Numbered from the stretch's first letter, positions 1 to 8,913 are shown. The stretch is DNA of 64,000 nucleotides from Saprospiraceae bacterium (GCA_020629715.1 JAHDCU010000005.1:372001-436000); one strand, 5' to 3'. The notes: generated by a model not told the origin, from the sequence alone. Numbers and translations are program-made.

Positions 1-275
1 AGATTTTCTAAGTGCTGCGACCAGGATCTGGAGTTATAAGACTTACCTTTTTCATCTAATAAAATAACATAATCAGTAGGGGATAGATGTTTAAGATAGC
101 TTTCACCCTCTTTTTCTTTCACCATCTTCGGAGGAGTATTCTTCGTTACTTTGACGTCCTTGATAATCTGAAATTGAAAGTTGCAATAGTGTTTTAAGCG
201 TTTTTGATACTCTTGTATACCAGACTCAACGAAGCTTTGAGCGGTTTTTCCTATTGCTAATAATGTGATCTTCAT
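1..275 (-). CDS. rlmH: 23S rRNA pseudouridine-1915 N3-methyltransferase RlmH, 5' part only
   Basis: Only the N-terminal 91 codons are present; the gene continues beyond the left edge. The protein starts MKITLLAIGKT and carries the family pattern of a tyrosine/arginine-rich helix (EYQKRLKHY) followed by YVILLDEKGK, both typical of the SPOUT-class methyltransferase RlmH (about 155 aa when complete), which methylates pseudouridine 1915 in helix 69 of 23S rRNA using S-adenosylmethionine. The ATG at 273-275 matches the usual family N-terminus. A terminator-like hairpin lies just upstream of the start. The identification rests on motif recognition; the SAM-binding C-terminal half is not visible. 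Confidence 0.88.
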   Translation of the reverse strand, partial: MKITLLAIGKTAQSFVESGIQEYQKRLKHYCNFQFQIIKDVKVTKNTPPKMVKEKEGESYLKHLSPTDYVILLDEKGKSYNSRSWSQHLEN

Positions 276-282
276 ATTGGGC

Positions 283-317
283 AAAAAAATAAAGCAACCA
301 AAATAATCAGTTGCTTC
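283..317 (-). terminator. Rho-independent terminator after the thioredoxin-like gene
   Basis: Reading the minus strand, a perfect 7-bp stem (AAGCAAC / GTTGCTT, plus-strand arms 292-298 and 310-316) is followed by a run of seven T. It probably ends the transcript of the thioredoxin-like gene at 464-1012. It sits only about 8 nt before the rlmH start codon, so rlmH transcription must begin very near it or read through it. Confidence 0.5.
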
Positions 318-463
318 ATTTACCATCAACTACCTAGAATATTAGATAACGGTATGTTGTTCATCAATATCCATGGTACGGCGAATATACAAAGCAATCC
401 GAATTTCAAAAGAGCGCTTTTGACTAAAAAACGTTAAAATTGAACTCAAAGTATAAAAACCGA

Positions 464-1012
464 TTAATTACCGACTGGAACGGCTCTGAAAATCTTTGAA
501 TTGTATGTTTTGGTGTAGCGTTTCCAAGGAGTTCGATGTTGGTGATCTCCTAGGTAGTAGGTGAGTATAAGTTCCATGGACAAGGGATCTTGAAATCCTT
601 TAAGCGGTTGGAGCACGTTTAGATTTTCATCAAGAATAATCACGGTTGGATATCGTAGATCTCCACGTGTTAAACTAGCTGCGAGCTCATGGTAACCTTT
701 TTTACCTGCTTTTACAAAATTATATTCTTTGCCTTGATAGGTGATGAGGCCATTATACTCAGCATTAAATCTGATCGCATAAAAGTTTTCATTTATAAAG
801 GCAGCAATCTGAGGTTGTTGAAAAGTCTTCTTATCCATTTTCTTGCACCACCCACACCAATCCGTGTAAACATCTACAACAACTTTACGAGGGTTTGTCT
901 TAGATAACTCTATTACCTCCTCCCATGTTTTCCATTCGATTTGCTGAGCGAAAATCGAAACCGGGATTATAAACAGAAATGTGTAAAAAGATAATTTTAA
1001 AAACTTGATCAT
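464..1012 (-). CDS. Secreted thioredoxin-fold protein with a CGWC active site
   Basis: A 182-aa protein when started at the ATG at 1010-1012. This start is preferred over an upstream ATG at 1069 because it puts a clean signal peptide (about residues 1-22, ending IFAQ) at the N-terminus. A redox motif W-C-G-W-C at residues 52-56 is followed by KKMDKKTF, as in DUF255/thioredoxin-7 type proteins that reduce or shuffle disulfides in the periplasm. The cis-proline region is visible as RYPTVIIL. Specific partners cannot be told from the sequence. It is a single gene ending at a hairpin terminator. Thiol-disulfide exchange is known for the family; periplasmic location is inferred from the signal peptide. 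Confidence 0.8.
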   Translation of the reverse strand: MIKFLKLSFYTFLFIIPVSIFAQQIEWKTWEEVIELSKTNPRKVVVDVYTDWCGWCKKMDKKTFQQPQIAAFINENFYAIRFNAEYNGLITYQGKEYNFVKAGKKGYHELAASLTRGDLRYPTVIILDENLNVLQPLKGFQDPLSMELILTYYLGDHQHRTPWKRYTKTYNSKIFRAVPVGN

Positions 1013-1115
1013 ATCGTGCTTTAATATCACTTCATAAACAAAGTAACAATGAAGAAACATAAAAATCAAAATTGTTCTTGCACATATTCTCCTTTTAAAA
1101 CATTCTTAACGCTTT

Positions 1116-2147
1116 TTAACGGGTAGACTTTTTTATCTGGTAGACCATATCATTGCTAACTAAATTTTTAGAAACAAGCTTACCGTCCAATAGTGGTGCT
1201 TGTATTCCTTCTATCAAGTTATTTTGGCTATTATAGACATATGCTTGATCCCAAAGCTCATGCTTAATAAAAGATGCCAAGACTTCTTTTCCTCCTTCAA
1301 CTAATAAACGATGAATGCCTATTGATCGTAAGTGACTAAGAACGTTGTCAATCTTTCTTGGATCGATTTTGATATAGTCGACTTGTCCTTTTTGTTTGGA
1401 ATACTGGGTATTAAAAATATAAATGGGTACAGATGATTTTATAAAGTTGTATTTCTGATGATTAATTTCAGCGTTGCTATCTAGTATGACGATGCTTGGA
1501 TTGTCACCGAAGTATAACCTATTATTCAGCTTTGGGTCATCTGTCAAAACTGTTTGTTTACCCACCAAAATAGCATCATGCTCTGATCTCAATTTATGGC
1601 TATGAATTTGACATTCAGGTCCTGATATCCATACCTGTCGATCTTCTTGCCCCATGAAAGCATCTTTGCTTTGAGCCCATTTCAGTGTTATGTATGGTCT
1701 ATCCTCGTCTTGTAAAATTTGAAATGGATGAATAAGCTCTTGGGCTTCATCTTCTAAGACTCCTACTTCTACCTCTACACCATGATTTCTGAGATGAGAG
1801 ATCCCTTTTTGATTGACTTTATCTGTAGGATCCACCATGCCGATCACCACTTTTGCTATGCCAGCATTCGATATAGCAAGGCAGCACGGTGGAGTCTTAC
1901 CATAATGGGCGCATGGTTCGAGGCTGACATACATGGTACTATGAGCAAGAAGATGCTGGTCAGATGGTTTAACAGAATTCAGTGCATTAACCTCAGCATG
2001 TGCTTCACCATAGACTTTATGATACCCTTCACCGATGATACGGTCTTGATGAACAATTACAGCTCCCACTCTTGGATTCGTTTTGATGCGATGATCAGCT
2101 TTACGGGCTAGATCAAAACATCGCTTCATATAGAGCTCGTGATTCAT
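1116..2147 (-). CDS. ribD: Bifunctional riboflavin biosynthesis deaminase/reductase RibD
   Basis: 343 aa, usual length for RibD. The N-terminal cytidine-deaminase-like domain shows the zinc and catalytic motif H-A-E at residues 50-52, with P-C at 78-79 and a further cysteine at 88 (PCAHYGKTPPC). The C-terminal reductase domain (from about residue 150) has the expected WAQSKD.. and LLVEGG motifs. The enzyme deaminates diaminohydroxyphosphoribosylaminopyrimidine and reduces the sugar chain, steps two and three of riboflavin synthesis in the cytosol. Its ATG overlaps the stop of the upstream cysteine desulfurase by 4 nt, so the two are very likely translationally coupled. Confidence 0.93.
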   Translation of the reverse strand: MNHELYMKRCFDLARKADHRIKTNPRVGAVIVHQDRIIGEGYHKVYGEAHAEVNALNSVKPSDQHLLAHSTMYVSLEPCAHYGKTPPCCLAISNAGIAKVVIGMVDPTDKVNQKGISHLRNHGVEVEVGVLEDEAQELIHPFQILQDEDRPYITLKWAQSKDAFMGQEDRQVWISGPECQIHSHKLRSEHDAILVGKQTVLTDDPKLNNRLYFGDNPSIVILDSNAEINHQKYNFIKSSVPIYIFNTQYSKQKGQVDYIKIDPRKIDNVLSHLRSIGIHRLLVEGGKEVLASFIKHELWDQAYVYNSQNNLIEGIQAPLLDGKLVSKNLVSNDMVYQIKKSTR

Positions 2148-3271
2148 GAAATTGTAGGGCTGAGCGATTTCAGCTTTTGTATTAAATAGTCAATTTCTAC
2201 TTCTGTATTGAGATGTGAAAATGAAAACCGTACCGTTTTTCGTTTTGGATCATGACCGATCGCTTCTAATACTGGAGAATCATGCTCTACACCTGAGCTA
2301 CAGGCACTTCCTGCACTTGCACATATACCGTTGATATCTAGATTAAACATCAATAGATCGGATTTTTCACTAGCAGGAAAAGAAATACTTGCTATATGAG
2401 ATGCCGTGTTAGCATCGGAGGCATTGATTCTTACATCTTGAAGGTTGGACTTTACTTCTTCTAGAAGTTTTGCCTTCAGAGATGCAATATGGCTCATGCG
2501 ACTTTCTCTCTCGTTGGATGCCAGTTCTAACGCTTTTGCCATACCAACTATTCCGTAAAGATTTTCTGTACCTGCTCGCATATTGCGTTCTTGAGCACCA
2601 CCATATAGGTAGGGCTCTATTTTTGCATCACCATTGATGTACATGAAGCCAACTCCTTTTGGCCCATGAAATTTATGTGCCGAAGAACTCAAGAAATGAA
2701 TAGGCGTTTTTTGTACATCTAAACTGTATTTTCCAATTGCTTGTACTGCATCACAGTGAAAATATGCCCGGTGCTCTTTACATAATTCGGCAATCTTCCG
2801 TATAGGATGTATTACCCCGATCTCATTGTTGACATACATCAGGCTTACTAATACAGTACTATCACTATCTGATAGATGCTTTTCGAGTTCTTTAATATCT
2901 ATTTCACCCTGATCATTCAATTTTAAGTAAACAGTATCAATATCATGGCTTCCTATGGTATTCAATACACATGGATGTTCAGCCTTGGTGGTAATGATCT
3001 TTTTGATATCTAGCGATTTTATAGCACTGGATATCATTCCGTTATTGGCTTCTGTAGCACTTGACGTAAAAAATATTTCTCCTACGCTGGCATTGATGAT
3101 ATTGGCTACTGTTTTGCGAGAAGCCTCGATTAGTGATTTTGATTTTCTACCTTTTGCGTGGATGGATGATGGGTTTCCAAAATCATCAGTCATAACCTCA
3201 TTCATAGCGGTAATTACCTCAGGAAGCAGTGGGGTAGTGGATGCATTGTCCAAATATATAGGTAGATTCAT
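2144..3271 (-). CDS. Cysteine desulfurase (NifS/IscS type)
   Basis: 375-aa class V PLP enzyme. The N-terminus IYLDNASTTP, the PLP-binding lysine K200 in SSSAHKFHGPKG, and a reactive cysteine C324 in SAGSACSSG are all present, so it should convert cysteine to alanine and hand persulfide sulfur to Fe-S or thio-cofactor assembly. The SACSSG loop is of the group I (NifS/IscS) kind rather than SufS. It lies 10 nt after another class V enzyme and overlaps ribD by 4 nt. No iscU or other Fe-S scaffold gene is adjacent, so the sulfur acceptor is unknown; tRNA thiolation is an alternative role. Confidence 0.9.
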   Translation of the reverse strand: MNLPIYLDNASTTPLLPEVITAMNEVMTDDFGNPSSIHAKGRKSKSLIEASRKTVANIINASVGEIFFTSSATEANNGMISSAIKSLDIKKIITTKAEHPCVLNTIGSHDIDTVYLKLNDQGEIDIKELEKHLSDSDSTVLVSLMYVNNEIGVIHPIRKIAELCKEHRAYFHCDAVQAIGKYSLDVQKTPIHFLSSSAHKFHGPKGVGFMYINGDAKIEPYLYGGAQERNMRAGTENLYGIVGMAKALELASNERESRMSHIASLKAKLLEEVKSNLQDVRINASDANTASHIASISFPASEKSDLLMFNLDINGICASAGSACSSGVEHDSPVLEAIGHDPKRKTVRFSFSHLNTEVEIDYLIQKLKSLSPTIS

Positions 3272-3281
3272 TTACGCAATT

Positions 3282-4754
3282 TTAGCTCAATGCACAAGCA
3301 AACCAATCCTCTGTAATAGCATTTACATCTTTTTCACCTTGGACATTGAAATACTCATTTTTACGATTATGATATTCATAATCCTTAGCCCATTCTTCAT
3401 GATTTTCTGATAATTCCTGTATAGCACTCAATACAATTTCGAGTTCATCATCAGTCATGGTTGGATGTAAAGATAATCGTACCCATCCTGGTTTGTAGCT
3501 CATATCACCAAGGTTGATTTGAGTCGTGATCGTTTTGCTTTTTTCTTGGCTCACGGCCAATAAGTAGTGACCATAGGTACCTGCACAAGAGCAACCGCCT
3601 CGTACTTGGATGCCATATCGATCATTAAGCATCTTGACGGCTAAGTTGTAATGCAAGTTGTCTATGTAGAAGCTGATCACTCCAAGACGCTCTGTGATAT
3701 TGTCAGCCAGAATATGAAGATTAGGAATAGCACTGAGCACTTCAAAAGCTCGAGTCGTCAATTCTTTTTCACGATTGGCGATTTTCTGAGTGTCCATTTC
3801 TTCCTTTAGCTTGATCGCTAGCGCAACCCGTATGGTTTGTAAGAAAGAAGGTGTTCCTCCATCTTCACGAGCTTCAATGGCATCATAATACTTATGCTCT
3901 CCCCAAGGATTGGTCCAGTCGACAGTTCCGCCACCAGGATTGTCAGGTACTTTATTATTATACAGTTTTTGATTGAAAATCAATATACCTGAACTTGATG
4001 GGCCTCCCAAAAATTTATGTGGACTGAAATATATAGCATCCAAATATTCATCAGGATTAGATGGATGCATATCGATGTCGATGTATGGCGCAGAGCAAGC
4101 GAAATCTACGAAACACAAACCTCCGGCTCGATGTATTTTACCCGCGATCTCATGGTATGGTGTTTTGATACCAGTTACATTGGAGCAAGATGTGATGGCT
4201 GCTATTTTAACCTTGCGCTCTTTATAATGTTCCAGTAATTCATCAAGGTGTTCTAAACATACCAATCCTTCTTTATTAGCCCGAATGATTTCAACTTCTG
4301 CTATGGTTTCCAACCAAGTAGTCTGATTGGAGTGGTGTTCCATATGCGTTACAAACACTATGGGGCGATCCTGTTTGGCAATATCAATTTTAGTTCGATA
4401 CTTTTCGTGGATTTTGAGCCCTAAGATTCGTTGAAATTTATTGATGACACCGGTCATACCAGAGTTGGACGAGATCAAGATATCAGTTTCGCTCGCATTA
4501 ACATGTGCCTTTATGATGTCTTTAGCCTTATGATACGCATTGGTCATGGAGCATCCCGTCACTGTAGTTTCCGTATGTGTATTGGCTACGAAAGGTGCTA
4601 TTTGCTCGGTGAGCACTTTTTCAATAGGGCCATACATACGACCGCTAGCGATCCAGTCGGCATATATAATCTTTTGACGACCATAGGGAGTATCAAATTC
4701 TTGATCTATGCCTATAATCTGATCTCGGAACTTTTGAAAATGCTGCTCTAACAT
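3282..4754 (-). CDS. Aminotransferase class V-fold PLP-dependent enzyme
   Basis: 490 aa, longer than typical cysteine desulfurases. The PLP lysine is K247 in YFSPHKFLGG, and the aspartate that contacts the pyridine nitrogen is in VDFACS (D217). A cysteine-rich loop RGGCSCAGTYGHYLL near residue 390 sits where desulfurases carry their reactive cysteine, so sulfur or selenium lyase activity is possible, but this subfamily is not assigned to a substrate that I know of. It lies between glmM (22 nt upstream) and the cysteine desulfurase (10 nt downstream) in one apparent operon. The fold is certain; the substrate is not. Confidence 0.82.
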   Translation of the reverse strand: MLEQHFQKFRDQIIGIDQEFDTPYGRQKIIYADWIASGRMYGPIEKVLTEQIAPFVANTHTETTVTGCSMTNAYHKAKDIIKAHVNASETDILISSNSGMTGVINKFQRILGLKIHEKYRTKIDIAKQDRPIVFVTHMEHHSNQTTWLETIAEVEIIRANKEGLVCLEHLDELLEHYKERKVKIAAITSCSNVTGIKTPYHEIAGKIHRAGGLCFVDFACSAPYIDIDMHPSNPDEYLDAIYFSPHKFLGGPSSSGILIFNQKLYNNKVPDNPGGGTVDWTNPWGEHKYYDAIEAREDGGTPSFLQTIRVALAIKLKEEMDTQKIANREKELTTRAFEVLSAIPNLHILADNITERLGVISFYIDNLHYNLAVKMLNDRYGIQVRGGCSCAGTYGHYLLAVSQEKSKTITTQINLGDMSYKPGWVRLSLHPTMTDDELEIVLSAIQELSENHEEWAKDYEYHNRKNEYFNVQGEKDVNAITEDWFACALS

Positions 4755-4776
4755 ACTAGTCTATTATGGCTGTAAA

Positions 4777-6153
4777 TTACAGGATTTTATCCACTTCTTG
4801 ACGAACCATATTTGCTAATTTTTCAGCTTCAGCTATACTATTGCTCTCCGCATATAATCTGATAATCGGTTCTGTATTAGATTTGCGTAAATGAACCCAT
4901 CCATGAGGGAAATCAATTTTCAATCCATCGATTGTATTGATGTTTTCTTTACTAAAGTGATCTTCTAATTTAGATAGTAAATCTTCGACATCAATACTAG
5001 CTGTCAATTGGATTTTCTCTTTGATAATCTCATAGTTAGGGTAGCTTGCTCGTAATTCGGTCATAGTTATACCACTTTTAGCAAGATGACTTAACATGAT
5101 CGCTATCCCAACTAACGCATCACGTCCAAAATGTAATTCTGGTAGAATAACTCCGCCATTACCTTCACCACCGATAATGGCATTCGTCGCTTTCATCTTG
5201 TTGACGACATTGACTTCTCCAACTGCCGCTGCTTCGTAATTGCCACCGTGTTTTTTAGTCACATCCGCTAAAGCACGAGTACTGGATAGGTTCGATACGG
5301 TATTTCCCGATTTGATGCCAAGGAGATAGTCTGCAATAGCAACTAAGGTATATTCTTCCCCAAAGCAGCTCCCATCTTCTGATACAAACGCTAGACGGTC
5401 AACATCAGGATCAACTGAAATACCGAGTACTGATTTATTAGCAATCACGGCTTTAGAAAGATCTTCCAAGTGCTTTGGTAAAGGTTCGGGATTATGAGCA
5501 AAATCTCCTGTTACTTCCGCATGAATCAAATCATATTTACAACCCAATGCATCCAAAAGTGGCGGTATGCTGATGGCGCCAGTACTATTGATACAATCAA
5601 CCGTCACATGAAACGTAGCAGCCTTGATGGCCTCTATATCAATGAAGTCTAAAGCTAAAATGGCATCAATATGATCTTTGATGGCTTTGTCATAAGTAGA
5701 TCTTTTACCTAAATGATCTACCTCAGAAAACACTAAATCATTTTTATCAATGAGTGCTAGTATATCTTTCCCATCTTGAGCAGAGATAAATTCACCTCGA
5801 TCATTGAGAAATTTAAGCGCATTCCACTGCTTAGGATTGTGTGATGCTGTAAAAATGATACCACCTTGAGCATTGAGCTGAGTAACCATCATCTCTACGG
5901 TTGGTGTCGTAGATAGATCGAGATCTATCACATCAATCCCCATGGATTGAAGACTAGCGATGGCGATTTCACTTACAATTTTACCAGAGATCCTTCCGTC
6001 ACGTCCTACTACAATGGTTGGTTTAGTATGATTTCCTTTGATCCATTGTCCGTAGGCGGAAACGCATTGAGCAATATCGATAGGCGTAAGATTTTCTCCC
6101 GGTTGGCCACCTATGGTTCCACGGATTCCAGATATAGATTTTATTAGTGTCAA
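4777..6153 (-). CDS. glmM: Phosphoglucosamine mutase (GlmM-type phosphohexomutase)
   Basis: 458 aa, family-typical. The phosphoserine loop TASHNPKQWNALKF has its serine at residue 104, the Mg-binding loop DPDVDR lies at 248-253, the sugar-binding GEGNGG loop follows, and the phosphate-binding RKSNTEP is near the C-terminus. The enzyme converts glucosamine-6-phosphate to glucosamine-1-phosphate for UDP-GlcNAc and cell-wall synthesis; Bacteroidota members of this group may also act as phosphomannomutase-like enzymes. It is the first gene of the operon running down to ribD, and a well-formed promoter lies 18 nt before its start. Confidence 0.87.
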   Translation of the reverse strand: MTLIKSISGIRGTIGGQPGENLTPIDIAQCVSAYGQWIKGNHTKPTIVVGRDGRISGKIVSEIAIASLQSMGIDVIDLDLSTTPTVEMMVTQLNAQGGIIFTASHNPKQWNALKFLNDRGEFISAQDGKDILALIDKNDLVFSEVDHLGKRSTYDKAIKDHIDAILALDFIDIEAIKAATFHVTVDCINSTGAISIPPLLDALGCKYDLIHAEVTGDFAHNPEPLPKHLEDLSKAVIANKSVLGISVDPDVDRLAFVSEDGSCFGEEYTLVAIADYLLGIKSGNTVSNLSSTRALADVTKKHGGNYEAAAVGEVNVVNKMKATNAIIGGEGNGGVILPELHFGRDALVGIAIMLSHLAKSGITMTELRASYPNYEIIKEKIQLTASIDVEDLLSKLEDHFSKENINTIDGLKIDFPHGWVHLRKSNTEPIIRLYAESNSIAEAEKLANMVRQEVDKIL

Positions 6154-6170
6154 TTCTTGTGATTTTTGTG

Positions 6171-6200
6171 CAAATTTATGCTTGTATAATACAATTCAAA
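6171..6200 (-). promoter_or_regulatory. Bacteroidota-type promoter for the glmM operon
   Basis: On the minus strand TTG (plus coordinates 6197-6199) is followed by an 18-nt spacer and then TAAATTTG (6171-6178), an exact match to the Bacteroidota primary sigma pattern TTG-N17..20-TAnnTTTG. Transcription would start near 6164, giving a leader of about 10 nt before the glmM ATG. Confidence 0.6.
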
Positions 6201-6386
6201 GTACAGAAGTGATTTAAAAACAAATTGTTAGTTAATATGCAATTCATTGATTCCCAAGATTTCAGATTTTTTTTGCCCCATAGCTATGGCTATGAAGCTC
6301 AAAAAGAGCTTTATCTTGAAAACCAAGCAATTACATCTCAACTTAACACTTATTATTAAATCACTTCTTAGCCTTATAAATAATCT

Positions 6387-6932
6387 ATGCTTCAACAATT
6401 AGACGTATTTCTTTTCGAATGTATCAACACGGGATTGAGTAATTCTGTTTTTGATCTGATTTTGCCGATTATACGTGAAAAACTAGTGTGGATACCCTTA
6501 TACGTTTTCATTTTAGCATTCATCCTATTCAACTACAAGAAGCAGAGTTATTGGATGATTGTCTTTTTATTTATCACTGCTGGTACCAGCGATATTATCA
6601 GTAGCCATGTGATCAAAAAATCGGTTCAGCGACTACGTCCGTGTAATAGCACAGAGCTATTCGAAGATTTCAATCGACGGGTACGTTGCGGTAGCGGCTA
6701 TAGTTTTACCTCTTCACATGCGGCTAATCACTATGCGATTGCATGGTATCTCGTATTTGTATTAGCGGGAATACCTCGCTGGGCTAAGTATAGTTTATTG
6801 ACCTGGGCAGGCGCTATTTGTTTAGCACAAGTGTATGTGGGAGTTCACTTCCCCGTGGATGTGTTTTGTGGTGCTCTTTTGGGTTTTTTGGTGGCGTATG
6901 GGGGGAGTTGGATTTATGGTAGGGTGGTTTGA
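6387..6932 (+). CDS. PAP2-family membrane phosphatase
   Basis: 181-aa integral membrane protein with about five or six hydrophobic segments. The three phosphatidic-acid phosphatase motifs are visible: K-x6-RP as KKSVQRLRP near residue 74, the P-S-G-H-like motif as FTSSHAANH near 108 (histidine kept, PSG replaced by TSS), and HFPVDV near 154. Family members dephosphorylate lipid phosphates such as undecaprenyl diphosphate, phosphatidylglycerol phosphate or lipid A. Which substrate is used here cannot be told. It stands alone, divergent from glmM and convergent with the glycosyltransferase downstream. Confidence 0.82.
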   Translation: MLQQLDVFLFECINTGLSNSVFDLILPIIREKLVWIPLYVFILAFILFNYKKQSYWMIVFLFITAGTSDIISSHVIKKSVQRLRPCNSTELFEDFNRRVRCGSGYSFTSSHAANHYAIAWYLVFVLAGIPRWAKYSLLTWAGAICLAQVYVGVHFPVDVFCGALLGFLVAYGGSWIYGRVV

Positions 6933-6949
6933 ACAATATTTTTTTTATC

Positions 6950-7945
6950 TCAACAAAACCAAAACTCCTCAACCGTCTCAAAAGAAGCTAATCGACTCTG
7001 AATAAATACCTGGTCCTCAATCCCAGCAACACTCAAAATGACCTGAGACAAGCCAAAGTCTATAGTTTCTGAAGATTGAAGAATAATCCCATAAATATCT
7101 CGCCCAATCTTCTTTTCATTTTCTGTAATCCAAGTGAATTGGATATTCCTATCAAGGAGTAGTTGGGCAATAGCTTTTCCCTTTTTACCAGCTCCCCAAA
7201 GTATAAGTTGCTGATATGGATCGTGATGCAATTTGAGGAAATAATGGACTTTCAATTCTATAAATCGATTATCAGAATACAGATCTAGAGTACGTGATGA
7301 TCGATCAGAATGATCTCTCCAATTTAATAGTACTTCTGATTGAGGAATACATTCAAGGCCACCTTGATACATCCTAAAGCAGAGGTCATAGTCCTCAGGA
7401 TAGATGTCACGATTAAATGCTCCAATATGATCTAAGTCTTCGCGATGTAGCATCCAACATGGAGATGGAATGACACATTCCTTATAAAGATCGTCCCAGG
7501 AAGTACCTTTAGCGATATGATGATTGAGCCAATCTTGATACTTTTTATATCCGTCGCCTATCTCGCCTTCTTCCTTAAAATAATGTACTTGTCCCAGTGC
7601 AAGATGGCCTAGTCCGTTTTGCTCTAGATCCCGGATCATAAGTTCTAATCGATGCGGAGTCATGATGTCATCAGCATCCATTCTAGTGATATATCGTCCA
7701 GTGGACTCGACATAACCTAACTTTAGGGCTTCGATGACTCCGTGTTTCCGATTCTTAATGAGCTTGATTCTAGAATTTTGAGTACTATAGGCTTTTACAA
7801 TTTCAGCACTAGTATCAGTACTGTGATCATCTATAGCTAACAATTCCCAATCAGTGAAGCTTTGCGCCAATATGGAATCTAAAGTATCCTCGAGATACTT
7901 GGCTTCGTTTTTAAAAGGCATGATGATACTGACCTCCACATTCAT
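6950..7945 (-). CDS. Family 2 glycosyltransferase with a C-terminal nucleotide-binding-like domain
   Basis: 331 aa. The N-terminal GT-A domain has the opening VSIIMPFKNEAKYLED, the nucleotide-sugar motif LLAIDDHSTD, and the metal-binding MDADD at residues 89-93. After about residue 245 a second domain begins with LILWGAGKKGKAIAQLL, a glycine-rich turn like the NAD(P)- or SAM-binding Rossmann loop, followed by ITENEKKIGRDIYGI. Such two-part proteins occur in Bacteroidota, but the role of the second domain is not known to me. It probably adds a sugar to a surface polysaccharide or glycan; donor and acceptor are unknown. It ends 17 nt from the convergent PAP2 gene. Confidence 0.82.
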   Translation of the reverse strand: MNVEVSIIMPFKNEAKYLEDTLDSILAQSFTDWELLAIDDHSTDTSAEIVKAYSTQNSRIKLIKNRKHGVIEALKLGYVESTGRYITRMDADDIMTPHRLELMIRDLEQNGLGHLALGQVHYFKEEGEIGDGYKKYQDWLNHHIAKGTSWDDLYKECVIPSPCWMLHREDLDHIGAFNRDIYPEDYDLCFRMYQGGLECIPQSEVLLNWRDHSDRSSRTLDLYSDNRFIELKVHYFLKLHHDPYQQLILWGAGKKGKAIAQLLLDRNIQFTWITENEKKIGRDIYGIILQSSETIDFGLSQVILSVAGIEDQVFIQSRLASFETVEEFWFC

Positions 7946-8016
7946 AAATACAAAGAAAGCAAGCTTTGAATAGATAGCAGTTTTAAAGAAGTCGTATCTT
8001 GAAAAAAAGATTAGCT

Positions 8017-8823
8017 ATGATCACTGCTAAAAATGGTCTTAAACTTTATTTAGAATCTCAAACAGTAGATAATGCGAGAGCGAATGTACTACTCGTACAT
8101 GGATATGCAGAACATAGCGGTAGATATACTTCGTTTTTTGATAATCTAAGATCTAATGGGCTTAATACCTTCGTATATGATCATCAAGGACATGGGAAAT
8201 CAGAAGGTCGTACGGCTTATGTCAATCGTTTTTCAGACTATGTTGACGATCTCAAAGTAGTGATTGATCAGATAGATGATTCTTTGCCAATAGTCTTATT
8301 TTGTCATAGTATGGGTGGACTTATAGTTGCAAATTATTTAATTCAACATGATCATCGCAAGGTAAAGGCCTGTATATTTTCTGCACCCGCAGTCATGATT
8401 CCGGCTGATCTATCTCCATTTTTACAAAAAATATCTGGATTTATGAGCTGGTTGGTGCCCAAGCTTAAGACCGTGAAACTTGACTCAAGTGGTATATCTA
8501 GTGACCCTAACGAAGTGAAGATCTATAATGAAGATCCCCTCATCTATCGAGGAGGAACTTATGCACGGACTGGTGCAGAAATCCTAAAAACGCAGAAATG
8601 GGTGCAAACTCAATTTGATAAGATTAAGGTACCTTTTTTATTGCTTCAAGGAAGCGCAGATAAAATAGCAGAACCAAAAGGTGCAGAACTCCTATACGAG
8701 AAGTCTAGCTCGGATGACAAAGAGTTTTTGCGATATAAAGATTACTATCATGAAGTATTGCGAGAGCCTGGACATGAAGAAATCGAAAACACCATTGCTA
8801 AATGGATTTTAGACCGAGTATAG
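8017..8823 (+). CDS. Alpha/beta hydrolase of the monoacylglycerol lipase / lysophospholipase type
   Basis: 268 aa from the ATG at 8017; an in-frame TTG at 7999 could add six residues. The oxyanion-hole loop LLVHGYAEHSGRY, the nucleophile elbow CHSMGG (serine 98), the acidic residue in GSADKIAEP and the histidine in YYHEVLREP make a complete Ser-Asp-His triad. The HGxxEHSxRY and YDHQGHGKSEG signatures are those of monoacylglycerol lipases, which release fatty acids from monoacylglycerols or lysophospholipids. No signal peptide is seen, so a cytoplasmic or membrane-surface site is likely. It is divergent from the glycosyltransferase. Confidence 0.85.
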   Translation: MITAKNGLKLYLESQTVDNARANVLLVHGYAEHSGRYTSFFDNLRSNGLNTFVYDHQGHGKSEGRTAYVNRFSDYVDDLKVVIDQIDDSLPIVLFCHSMGGLIVANYLIQHDHRKVKACIFSAPAVMIPADLSPFLQKISGFMSWLVPKLKTVKLDSSGISSDPNEVKIYNEDPLIYRGGTYARTGAEILKTQKWVQTQFDKIKVPFLLLQGSADKIAEPKGAELLYEKSSSDDKEFLRYKDYYHEVLREPGHEEIENTIAKWILDRV

Positions 8824-8913
8824 AAGCTTATTTTCAATTGTTTTATGAATTAATCAGGTATCAATAAATATACTTCTGTGGTTTAGCTTAATTTTAGAGC
8901 TCAAAGTGGTAAA

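Noticed and set aside
1013-1069. Upstream extension of the thioredoxin-like protein
   Set aside because: The extra 19 residues precede and would bury the evident signal peptide, so the internal ATG is preferred.
6237-6359. 40-codon frame between glmM and the PAP2 gene
   Set aside because: No recognisable start context, domain or hydrophobic pattern; likely chance.
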